Assembly: GCA_016206805.1 (NCBI GenBank)
Contig: JACQQX010000041.1
Location: 1 to 43,224 of the forward strand
Reading direction: 5' to 3'
DNA length: 43,224 bases
DNA from: Candidatus Omnitrophota bacterium
GTDB taxonomy: Bacteria; Omnitrophota; Gorgyraeia; 2-02-FULL-51-18
A program made the translations under genes and the position numbers. Every line of letters begins with the position of its first letter. Position 1 is the stretch's first letter. A model generated the notes under the pieces. The model was not told where the DNA came from. It worked only from the letters and a program-made list of their open reading frames with translations, and did not search any database. Below, piece by piece: positions 8,492 to 19,600 of this stretch.

Positions 8492-8980
8492 TTAGACCTC
8501 CTGCTTCTGGTTTTGAATCTTATCCTGCAATTTCATCAGTCCATCCAGCACATTTTCCGGCCTTGGCGGGCATCCGGGGATGTACACATCCACGGGAATG
8601 ATGTGGTCGATGCCCATGACCGTCGCGTAATTGTCATAAAAACCGCCGGTGCAGGTGCAAACGCCGAAAGCCACCACCCACTTGGGTTCGCACATCTGGT
8701 CATAGATTTTTTTCAAAACGGGGGCCATCTTTTGGCTGATCGTGCCGACGACAAAAAGAACATCCGCTTGGCGCGGTGAAAAACGCGGGAAACCGGCGCC
8801 GAAACGATCCACGTCATAATGCGCGCAGGCGGTGGCCATGTACTCCATGCCGCAGCAGGCCGTGACGAAGGGGTATTGGAAAATGGAGAACTTGCGCGCC
8901 CAGCCAATGGCATCGTTGAGCTTTGTGGTCATAAAACCAAACTTTTCGAGATTAACGCCGCCTTCCGCTACCGCTCCCAT
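8492..8980 (-). CDS. nuoB: NADH-quinone oxidoreductase subunit B (operon 1)
   Basis: Carries the terminal [4Fe-4S] cluster N2 that reduces quinone. All four ligands are visible: the adjacent pair in TACCGMEYMA, one in FGVCTCTGG and one in PGCPPRPEN. The reading frame is open to 9103, but the ATG at 8980 (MGAVAEGGVNLEKFGF) has AAGGAG seven bases upstream and gives the usual 160-residue length. It overlaps the nuoA end by 13 bases. Confidence 0.95.
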   Translation of the reverse strand: MGAVAEGGVNLEKFGFMTTKLNDAIGWARKFSIFQYPFVTACCGMEYMATACAHYDVDRFGAGFPRFSPRQADVLFVVGTISQKMAPVLKKIYDQMCEPKWVVAFGVCTCTGGFYDNYATVMGIDHIIPVDVYIPGCPPRPENVLDGLMKLQDKIQNQKQEV

Positions 8981-9336
8981 TCCAAAGCTCCTTTTTTCCA
9001 GGCATAAACAAATCCCAGCGCCAACAGCGCCAAAAATGAAAACATCACGGTGATCCCTGCCCATTTCAAGTCTTTCAGAATGACCGCCCAGGGGAAAAGC
9101 CATACGATTTCCACGTCAAAAAGGATAAAAAGCATGGCCACCAGGTAAAATTTGACGGAAAGCCGCCCGCCAACCGGCGCGGCCTGGGATAAACCGCATT
9201 CAAAGGGTTCGGACTTCTCAACCGACTGCTTGTTTTTCGGTCCGAGAATCTTATTGAGAAAAAGAATGGCCCCCGCGATGCCCGTCGCAATCAAAAAAGT
9301 GACCAGCACGCCAAGGTATTCCGTGGACTGCTCCAT
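8968..9336 (-). CDS. nuoA: NADH-quinone oxidoreductase subunit A (operon 1)
   Basis: Small three-helix membrane subunit. The loop signature is EPFECGLSQ after helix 1, followed by FYLVAMLFILFDVEIVWLFPWA, the conserved helix 2 with its acidic pair, and a C-terminal FVYAWKKGALEWER. ATG at 9336 gives 122 residues. It is the first gene of operon 1; a promoter-like TATAAT lies only seven bases upstream of the ATG, so the mRNA may be leaderless. Confidence 0.95.
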   Translation of the reverse strand: MEQSTEYLGVLVTFLIATGIAGAILFLNKILGPKNKQSVEKSEPFECGLSQAAPVGGRLSVKFYLVAMLFILFDVEIVWLFPWAVILKDLKWAGITVMFSFLALLALGFVYAWKKGALEWER

Positions 9337-9342
9337 GGGCTC

Positions 9343-9372
9343 ATTATAACCAGATAAAGGGCCGCGTGACAA
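9343..9372 (-). promoter_or_regulatory. Promoter candidate for nuo operon 1
   Basis: On the minus strand, TTGTCA (9367-9372) and TATAAT (9343-9348) are 18 bases apart, and a TG extends the -10 box. The predicted transcription start falls on or next to the A of the nuoA ATG (9336), leaving no room for a Shine-Dalgarno site. Confidence 0.6.
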
Positions 9373-9411
9373 GCGTGACGCTATATGTGGTGGGCATAAC
9401 CAGCGGCTCCC

Positions 9412-9451
9412 TTGTCATTTCGAATCCGCCGCAGGCGGATGAGAAATCTTG
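9412..9451. repeat. Short family A repeat between giant gene and nuoA
   Basis: TTGTCATTTCGAATCCGCCG followed by CAGGCGGATGAGAAATCTTG; CCGCCGCAGGCGG forms a hairpin. The rest of 9373-9616 holds no gene I can support. Confidence 0.75.
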
Positions 9452-9616
9452 TTTTATTGACAACTTGTGATCAATCGAGGATACTCGGGTTATGTTAAAA
9501 CATGCGCCCAAAAAAATCGTTTCCGAAGAAAGTCTTATGCTTGTCGAAAAGATCTATCAAAAAGAAAAAAAATTGGCTAAGCTGGTAACCCACATCTGGA
9601 TCAAGAAAGCACACTG

Positions 9617-10693
9617 TCAAGCAGCGATGCCGGCCGCGTGTAAGGCCAAACGGGCTGCGGCGAGGGCGTTGCCTAACAACCGCCCCAAGGCCTTGACCGT
9701 GGTTTGGGAGTAATCAAAATCCTCATCAAAATTCTGCATCGCTTCGTAGACCTCAGGAGTTAACCGGAAAGAAGCGTGAATACCTCCGCGGATCAGCGTT
9801 TGGAAAAGCTGGATCCCTTTATCGTCCAGGTCACGGTACTCCAATCTTCCCTCGGCAATAGCCGCCATAAACATCGCCGTAAACGGCAGAAAATCCTGAT
9901 GGCTATCTTCTTCCCAGACCAAAACACCCATCCCCTTTTTTGTCAGCGCTTGTTCTTCTAAATGCGCCGGAAACACATTAATCGTTTTTTCCGGCTCAAA
10001 ACCTACCAAATCATCCGAAAGGTCATCAGCCTTAAAACGCACATTATTGAAATTCTGGCGGATAAACTCGATGCTCTTGACCAACGCATAACGCCTAGCT
10101 GGTTTCATATTCTCCCAATCATCAGTTACTCTGATTAAGAGAGGCTTGCCATCTCGGACATCTTCGGTAACATCCAGCCCAAGCTGGTGAATTCGAGCAA
10201 ACAGGACCTCCATTTCATCTCTGCCAAACCTGTCATTCCCGAATGCTTCCATCGGGAATCGACTTTCGCTTGACCCACCACGTATCCGCAAAATAGGCCG
10301 CCTCATTCCATCCCATAAAACCCCACCATCTTCCTCTCGAACCGCAAACCCCGCTCCCTTCCCTATCCTCACCGGATAAGCCAAGCGCTCAGGCAGTTCA
10401 TTCAACCTCACCGCCTCCGAAAAGGATCGTTCCAGGCTCAAAATTTCGGGCCGAGAAAGCCTGCTTCCTCTCTGTAAGGGTCGTGGCAAGATATCGCTTG
10501 CTAACAGCGCAACCGGCTCCCGATCTCCTTCCCCGGGCGCGACCCATCGCGCCCCTACGCGGGTTTCAAAAGCGGATGATGGATCGTTTTCCCTCTCCCC
10601 TCTTACCTCTTCCCTCTTACCTGCCCTTATCGCCCGCCGCGCCCGTCCATTTCGGTGAGATTCAAATCTTGGGTGCGGTTTGCTCGCCAGCCT
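9617..10693 (-). other. Giant protein module 10: C-terminal module
   Basis: Residues 3980-4337. It begins PPGARLASKP and a basic, low-complexity linker, then an alpha/beta-looking domain (RIGKGAGFAVREEDGGVLW ... LLIRVTDDWENM). It ends LAAARLALHAAGIAA, so the last RLA motif sits ten residues from the terminus. Family unknown. Confidence 0.45.
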
Positions 10694-13600
10694 TGCCCCG
10701 GGAGGATCGGGCCGATCCAGCGCCGCGATAACATCCCTTGCTCCGCGGCGCCAATTCGGGTTTTGGCTTTCAAATAAAGAAAAAAGATGGTCCTTGAGAT
10801 CGGGGGCGCCCGCGGCGATCCTGACAAGCTCACAAACCGCTTCCCGATGAAACTCCGTCCACCGTTCGTGGGCGCCCATCTGCAGAAGCCATCGCCTGGC
10901 CATAAGATCATGGCCGTGGAGACTGAAAAACTCCAGGAGCGACTCCGCGGAAGAAATAATTTCCCGCTGGATTTGACTCTCGGTAAGAAAACGGGTTGCC
11001 GCCTCGATCAGATCGGGAAGAAACGCGATGGAAAAAACAAAAAACGGTTCGGCCAGCTGATCGCGCCAGTTGGGGGCCGCCTTGATTTCCAGGAGCCTTT
11101 CATACAAAGCCACCGCTGTCTTCCGCCATAAGGAGACCGGATTTTCCCGGTCATCGCCCCACCAGGCCCCCTCCACCGCGTAAACCAGCTCCTCCGAATC
11201 CTTCAAGACAGCATTAAAAGAATCGTCGGGTTTAATGATTAATAAATAATGCCGCAATCTTTTCATCGAACCGGCAAGCTCGTTTTCATACCGGAACGGG
11301 CTGTCATGAAATCTCCCGACGATCGCGTCCATCGCGGACATCAATTTGTTAAGAACCTTTCCTAAACCCCCGTCCCAGAGATCGGTGAACCGTAAACCCC
11401 GATTTTTGATTAAAATAAGAGCGCGGCGGATCTTTTCAAAGCCCAGACGCATCTGGCTCCTTTCTTCCGGAGTCAGGCCAACGCGCCCCAACAAGGAAAG
11501 AATCCGCTCCGTCTCCCCGATCGCCCGATCCAAAACCGTAAAGCCCCAATCCCTCTTTTCCGCCAACCGCGACCCGGGGCGCTTTTGGAGCTTGGCGATC
11601 ACGTCGGCGGTTAGACGCGTAAGGGCGGCCCGTCGCTCTTGGGTGAACGCGATGCGACTAATTTTCAGAAAGCTTCTCCGCAATGAACGCGCCGTTGACA
11701 CGTCGCTGGCGGCGGGAATGCTGGCCTCGTAGTAATGATAAATGGCCTCCCGGAGACGCGGGATCCATCGTTCAGCCTCCTCCTCTCCCTCCCGCTCTCT
11801 AACTTGAGACCAGTCATGCAATAATTCCCAAATATCCTGAACGCTTTTTAAATTATTTATCCGGTTTTCCAAATCAGCAAGATAATCCCGCGCCGCCAAC
11901 CGCGCGGCGGTTGAGGAATTATTTTCATTCTTAGGTTGCCCGGATCTCAAAAAGCGCAGCGCTCCCGGCTTGAACGTCCACTCCACGCCGCCCTCTTTCG
12001 GTTTTGCGAAAGCTTTCCCGCGCGCGCGCGCCATCTCGGCGATCCGCTGCCACAACCGGCGGTCAAATAACTGCACTTCGCTCAGGAAAATATTGAGCCT
12101 CAAATCGTCGTCATTTTTAGACATTAAAAGCAGCGAGCTCCAGCGCCGAGCCGGACCATCGTCCGGCAATCTTTCGACGCCAAGCCTTCTGAAATATTCC
12201 AGCGGCGCCCGGTATCCGAAAAGCTCCATCTCGATAAGCCGGTCGGCCAATTGCGCGCAAAACCAGTCGGGCAAATCGCCGGCCTCGGCCCTGCGGAAAA
12301 AATCCTCAGCCAAGGCATTGAGCCTGCGGTACTCTTTCGGATGCGCTTTCATATCGGACAATGTGGAGCCTTCCTTGAGCGCCAAAGCAATAAGCGCGTG
12401 GCGGGTGGCGGCATTCCGTCCGGCCGACTCCAGAAGTTTCTCGAAATGGTTAACGTTTAAAGTGAGCTGTCGCGTATCCTTGGCTCCGATGGTATCGTTT
12501 ATCTTCACGGCCGCGGCCGGCCGAGGCGGCTGGGGATCCTCATCGCCGATATCCGGAAAAATCATGAGCAGCTTGTTGGGGACGTTGAGAAACTCGTCCA
12601 CCCAGGCCCTTTCGTTGGCGCTGAGACCAGGACGAATTTCATCAAAGAATCGCTTCAGCCCTGCCAGTACCCGCTCGGAACGCTCCTCTTTCGCCGATTG
12701 AGGCTCCGTCCGCTCATTCCCTCGGGGTCTGTCCCCGCTTAAGAAGTCATAAAAAAGGCTTATTAAATAAATAGATCCGGCGGCCCCTAAAAGCGCTAAC
12801 AGTGTTTCCCGGCGATCCATTTTTCCCGCCAGCCGCGCGGCATTTGAGGCTGAAGGAGAATCGGTCTGGGCTGCTTCCGCCCTCGGCCTTCCGCCTTCCG
12901 CCGGTTCTTTCCCCGCCGGCCTTGCCCCGCGCCCGGCAAGGGGCCGCGCGGAGTCATCTCCCGCCACATGGACTTCCGCCAGTGGAAGAATTTGAAAATG
13001 AGGGATTAAGTTTGGCGAGGGGGTTTGTTGTAATAGGCCCAGGATGGCTCGGAGAGCGACCTCAAAAGGAGTGATCCATCCGCCGACGTCTTCCAGACCT
13101 TGAGAGCTGATTCTCACGTTGGCCAGCGCTGCTTCGCTCGGACCGTAAATAGTCAACTCGTTGATATTTTCTCTTAAACTCACGCCGGCCGCCGCCTCCC
13201 GCACGGCCCTTTCAAAAGAAGCGACCACGGGAAGCTCGTTTTCCAGGCGCGTCAAAAACCCCGACAGAACCTCAAGCGGTTTATCGTGGGCGGTTGTCCA
13301 ATCAACGGCGTGAATGAATACACGGTGGTTCCGGAAAATCCTCTCCAAAAGCCGCTGGATCTCCACCTGGCTCGAGCGATCCAGCGCGGCGCCTCCAAAC
13401 CGGATGTCGATATCCGAAGGGAAAACCGCGGCGGCTTTTCCGGCACGATGAAGCCGCTGGGGATAAATAACATTAAAGAACGCGTCCCCGTAGTCGGCGA
13501 TGTCCTGAGTGATGTAATTGAGAGCCGCCTGATCGGGAAACAGACCCAGTCGCATCGCGCCGCGGGCAAAACTCCCCGTCAAAAAAATCTCGGCTCCCGG

Positions 13601-16600
13601 CGCGATGCGGGAAACGCCTCCGCTCAACTCACCAGCGGCCGCGCGAATCCGATCGATGGTTCGGCGAACACCGTCGAGGGTGACCGCCATTCCCTTGTCG
13701 TTAAAATCGCCCTCTTCCCGACGACCGGTCGCCAACCGCGCGGCGGAAGGAGTCTGGTCCGCTGATTCCATGTCCGAAATGAAACGAAGCAAATCATTCA
13801 CGAGCCGGTTGAACTCCCTCAGGCTCCAGGCCAGCTCCAGCGCCCCGGCAGGCTCGCCCGTCTTCGCGTTAAGCTGCTCACTCATGACCTGCCCGTTCAG
13901 ATGACGCATATGGCTGGTTATCCAATCCAAATAACCCAAAGCTTTTTCAAGAACTTTATCCTGAGTGCTGGCCCTCACATCCGTGCCCAACAGGATGTGG
14001 AACGCCTGGGGATTAATGCGAGGATTGGGGTTTTCCGCGAAAAGCCGGAGCATGTAAAAAAGAAGCCGGCCGTACCAGGCCGTTGTCAGATACCAGGGAT
14101 TCTGACCCACATAGCCATCCAGAGGATAGCGCCCGATTCCCTGCCCCTTCCTCGGGCCATTCTCATCTTTCCACTCCCCGTTGATGGGGTAAAGCGAACG
14201 AAACACGATTTCATGGGCCGCAAAAGTTTGAATCACATGAAGATCAACGGCCGTCAAGAAAGGCATGCCTTCACGGCTTTCCTCGATGCTGTGAATAATG
14301 GCGCCTATCACCGAGGAATCAATGGGCCTTACGGTACGCCTGTCCTGTTCGGTAACCGTCGAAACAATAATTTCAAAATCGCCCGCCTTTGTGTCGGCCT
14401 CTTCGTCCCCGTACTGGGCTTCGAGATATTTTTGTTTGATCGCCTCCCGCAATTCAAGAATTAGTGGGAGTTGTTTTTTGTTTTTGTCGTCCTCGTGAAG
14501 ATATCGCATCTCCCGCAAAACCTGGTCCAGCGGCTTGATGTGGTCTTTGCGGATATTTTGCCGTATTTCAACCGCTTTCGCCTCCCAACGTTCGATTTCT
14601 TCGCCGGCGATGCTCAGGCGCTTGGCTAAAACAACGGCCTTATCCAAGGCGCGCGCCTGAGCCATTCGTGTATAAAAATGCAGTCCGTACAATTCCTCCC
14701 AAAGGTCAAAGCAAGGCTGATCCGCCGTCCTGCTGACAAAAGCCGTCAGTCGCTGAACGATGGGCCATGTCTCTTTTCGGAGCTGATCATTCGTCGCCGT
14801 GCCCGGGGTTTGCTCCATACGCGCCAACGCTTGATCGACGTAAGTTACAACCGTCAGCGCCGCGCCGTCAAACTGCGGGTTGCCCCATGGTCCGGAATAT
14901 ATCGTCCCATCCACCTCCCATTTGGCGAAACCCAGCAAATCCGGGAAGTTCCGTGACCGGCTTTTGTCGTCTTCCTCAAAAACCTTGGCCATGTATTGAA
15001 AAAGGTAGGCGTGGATTTTGTGGTTGATGCGGCGCTTAAGGTCAGGCGGCAAATCCACGTATTGAACCAAATGGATAAGGCCTTTGATGAGCAGGGCGGC
15101 GTCACGAGGCCATACGTACCAATAGGGATGGATTTTACTATGGTGCCTGGCCGCCACAGCCGCTCCCTCGATCGCGGCCGGGACCGGATGCCATTCTTCC
15201 CTCGTTCCCATTTTTTGGAACGAGAAAACGCGGAATCCGTCTTGCGACGAAGGGTCAATCGGCAACGAAAAACTATCCTCGTAAAGATGCATCCCGTCTT
15301 TATAGTCCCTGTGACCTTCTCGCCGAATCTCATACCAATAATCCAGGGACCACCAGATGGACGACGTAAAAATACGGCCAATGGATTTTTTCCGGTCCGG
15401 CTCCGGGAGAGCGACAACAATGCCTGTGGAACAAACAGTTTTGGAAGGGTCCTGGTTTTTGTCCAGAGATTGGACGAAAGCCGGAACCCTTGGATCGTTT
15501 GTCAGAATTTTTGTAAAACCTTTCGCGATCAGGAGTTCTTCCGGGCTGGCGCCGGCTTTCAAGTTTTTTAGTTCGGTTGTTAAGTCATTCACCCGTTTTT
15601 CCAAATCTTTTTGTTCTTTCTCTTTTTCCGCCTCGGTAGGACGCCAAAACGGTCGGTCGCCCTCCCGTAACACAAACTCCAAAAGCTGTTCGGCCGTTTC
15701 CTGAAGCGTCCGTAAAGCCCAATTCTTTCGGTCACCCGCCGCTTCCGCCAATCGCGCGCCGCGTCCCGTTCGTCCTCGGGCGCGGATCGAGCCCCACGCG
15801 CTGTCAATAGGTTCCTTGAAAAACGGGTAAGCCGCCTTAAGCGCGGAAAAACGCCGCTGCGCGTGAGTCATCCGATCGGCAGGAGACGCGTAACTCATTA
15901 CCCGGGACATCGCATGACGAAGCAAGCGCTCAAACGGTGTCAGATAATACTCCCCGAATTCCTGCACCCGTCTATCCCATGAATAATCCGAGTTCAGCGC
16001 GTTGGAGACCACTTCTTTCCATTCGGCCGGACGGTTATAAACAGCCATCGCTTCCACGATGGCCCCAAACAACTCATCTTTATCGTATCCCTCAAAAATA
16101 AAACCGTTTCCGTCAGGGCGCCTCTGGGTGTGAAAAGACCGAACCGTGTCCTGAAGGCCGCCCGTTTTTCTCACGATGGGAACCGTTCCGTAAAGCATCG
16201 CGATTGGGGGAGTCAGGCCAAACGGCTCCGTTTTGGAGGGCACAAGAAACAGGTCGCTCCCCGCATACACGAGTTTGTCGTTGGAATCGATCCTGTAGCC
16301 TTCCAAGTCCACCGGGCCCCTGTCCAAACGATCGTCCGGATCGTTCAGATAAAAACGGAACCGTCCGTCATACCCGCTCTGCCAAAGGTATTGCGCCAGA
16401 TTTCTAAAGTTCGCCTTTTCCTCGTCAAAACCGTTCATGTCATTGAAAATAATGACTTGCGCGCCGAGCCTCAGGAACTTTTCGACGTTGTCCCGCACAA
16501 GACCCGTTCCCTTTTGGTCCGGATCCAACCGGGCGATCATGGAAATGATCGGCGCTTTCGGATCAACCTTCAAACCAAACCGCTTTTGCAATTCGGTCTT

Positions 16601-19600
16601 CGCCATGGGTTTTATTTTTTTCATCTGTTCAGCGTCCGTAAACCCGCGATAAGCGCCGGAGCCGTTCCCGTTTCCCTTGTCCAGTCCGTTGGCGATCGGG
16701 TGCCACGCTCCTTCCTGGAGTCTCCTTCCGGCGACTTCACCCAAACCCTCCGTCAGAGAAGGATCGCCGAGAATTTCCCCGCCGTATCCCCGGCTGACCG
16801 GATCGACCCCGTCGGCAAGCGCCATGGCCGCCCGCGCCAAATTAAACCCGCCTCGAAGCGAAAAATCACGGGCGTATTGGGCCGGATCCGTCAGATGAAG
16901 GCCGAGCATGCCGAACCACTCATCCGGAAATTGGCCCTGATAAGAGAGCCCGGCGTTGTGGATTCTGTAAAAATACATGGCCCGGGAAAGCGAGTCTTTA
17001 AAATCATTTCTCTCATCAAGATGCCAGCTGGAGTGTTCGAGCCTCGCCAGGATGGGGACAAGAGCCGTCATCCAGTCATGAGCGTGAATGACATCGGGGG
17101 CGGGCATCAGGTTTTTTTGAACTAATTTAGGAATGATCTCCATCACACTGCGTGAGATAAAAACAGCCTGCCCAAGCGCGGAGTCCGGATAAGTGGTGTC
17201 GTAGAGATGGTGCGTATAATCCAGGGACGGATCCGAAGCGTGAAAAAGCCAGTGGTCAACCCCGTTGACTACCGCGTGTTTCACCGCGCCGGGAACTTGC
17301 GCGTTTCCGACAGGAACTGAATATTCAATCCCTGTCGATCGGACTTCAAAATCCGGCGGCGCTGAGTTTCCATTGATTTTGCGCCGGTACTCCGGCATGA
17401 CTAACGAAACACGCGGTCTCCCCCGCTCATCCCTCGAACCCTGCCGCGCGATAGCCGCGGCCTGTTGAGCCGCCGAATCCCCGAGGCCTCCCCCTTTTGC
17501 GAACGGAACCGCTTCCGAAGTAACGATGGCAACCCGCGATGGAAACCCATCCCATGAGATCGCCTTTCCACGCTCCGCCAGCCGCGCGGCAGTGATTTTT
17601 AGCGCCACGTCCTTCGAAGTGAAATCACGGTGCGCAAAATCATACATTCGAACGAACCCGGATGGAGTCAGCATAGCCAGAGGAGCTCCTGTTTCTCGCA
17701 TTGTTTGAAAGTCCTCATCCTCAAGGTAGAGAGTTTCTCGTCCATCCGCATGGTAGCGTAGAGTAAAAAGCAGTACGGCATCTTCTGGAGTCTGGAGAAT
17801 GGTTTCAGCGGATTGGCCGGAAGAAGCCGGAATGATTTGTATTCCCCGCTTAAAATGATAGTAAACCTCAGCATCCTCTCGGAGCCCGCGCAAAGACCTA
17901 GATAAATAAGATGAGGCCCTTATGAAATCGACCAATTCACCCACTCGGCGATCAAAACGAGCTTTCTTAATGCGACTCACCCTCTCCTCAACAAGTCTTA
18001 CCTTGGCACGACGACCATACGGAAACCCGGAACTTCGCTCCTTGATGAACTTTCTAGCTCGATACACTATTTCGCGTAATTTGCCTGAAGAGATATTCAG
18101 TTCTTCCGCGGCTTGTTCATAACTTGTGCCTCGGATAATCAATAAAAGCGGCTCCTTCCATTCTGGCTTAAGCCTACTAATAGCGCGTCCAACGGCGTCC
18201 CAGGCTTCTTCAGCAACAATCTGTTTTAAAGGATCCGCTTCCGGCCTGTCAGGCAATCGAAGAAAAGCGTCAATGCCAAGGTCCGCCTTATCCGGATGTT
18301 TTGATAATACAATATCCTCATCCGAACGCCTGGCCTCACTACCCAATCCGATCATTCTGTCGCTCCCCTTTATTTCTCTCACTACCAGAAATCCCCGGCG
18401 AATAAGATAAGATAGTTTGCGCGCGATTTTCTTAATATGGGAAGGCGTGATCGGCTCGTCGGCTTTTATTCCCAAAAGTGTGCGGACACTATCGTGCTGT
18501 CGGATATAATCGGATAGCTCGAAATACCCCGCTTGGATTTTGCGATAGAAGGGAAGCTGCGGGTTGACCAAATCCGCGTAAAAACGGAATGCTAGGGTTT
18601 CTGCCTGCATCATTCGTTCAGTTTCACGCCGTGAATATCCTGCGATGTGGTATCGCTGAAAATGCCCTGGATTACGTTTAAAATATGGCATTAAGATTTC
18701 ATAAGGCACCGCCAACTCTTCGGCGACTTCTTCCATAGTCATTCCCCATAAGAGCTCGCCATAAGCATCCATCAAAGATTTTAAATCCATTGGAGTATCG
18801 TGCCGCTCCAAGACTTTACGCTCAGTCAAAGAGACGGGCGTGGCTTGGGATTTGAGTTCCGCCAGCCGCGCTCCCGGGGGAACCGTGGACGAGCGCCTAA
18901 CGAAACCAGGGAGATCTTCGTAGCCCAATGCCCGGCAAACGTCCTGGAAAATTCTATCTCTTGGTCGTTCGTTTTGAGCAAATTTCCAGAATTGCAGCGC
19001 GATTTGTGTTTGGACGGACAAGGACATTTCGGGCCTAACGATAAACCCATACCGGCCGGGATTTTTTTCGATCAGTCGGAGCATTTCATCACGAATGCGC
19101 TTTCTGGCGGACCGGCGATCCGGCAGAAGCTGGCTCTCATTCACGAGAAAATCAAATAGCCCCAAAAGCCCTCCGTGACGAAAATCGACCAGCATGGCAC
19201 GGCCTTCGCTGTCCGCCGATCCCCAGCGGTTTTCATTAAAATTCTTGTTAAAGATAGGGTTTCCATTATCCAAATGATGCCCGTATTCATGGGTGGCGAT
19301 GGATTGTAGAAACAACGGCTCGGCGTTCTCCGGATTCCCCACCAAAGAAAATAATTTTAGCCTGGACATGGAAAAAGCCCGATCTAGATTGACATCATTC
19401 GCCCCTCCGCTCTCAAACATAAGCGGTATATCCTCCACGCGCCTTAACGCTTCAAGCTTTTCTTGGATTCGAAACATTTCGCTCCGGATTTTCTCTACAT
19501 GGGATCTGAATGGATCCTCATACACCATGGGCTGTGAAAACAACGCCTCCCCGCCAACGCTTACCGTCTTTCCGATCACTCCGGCTTCTTTCATTTCCGG

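Noticed and set aside
8981-9103. Longer nuoB start
   Set aside because: The added residues overlap nuoA in another frame, while the ATG at 8980 has a perfect AAGGAG and the usual family length.
9492-9713. 73-codon plus-strand frame at the 3' end of the giant gene
   Set aside because: Half of it is antisense to the giant gene, there is no ribosome site and no family resemblance. The Lys-rich start alone is not enough.
16130-17125. 331-codon open frame on the plus strand, antisense to the GT5 module
   Set aside because: It has no recognisable motif and mirrors a well-supported enzyme domain on the other strand; high-GC antisense frames are often open.
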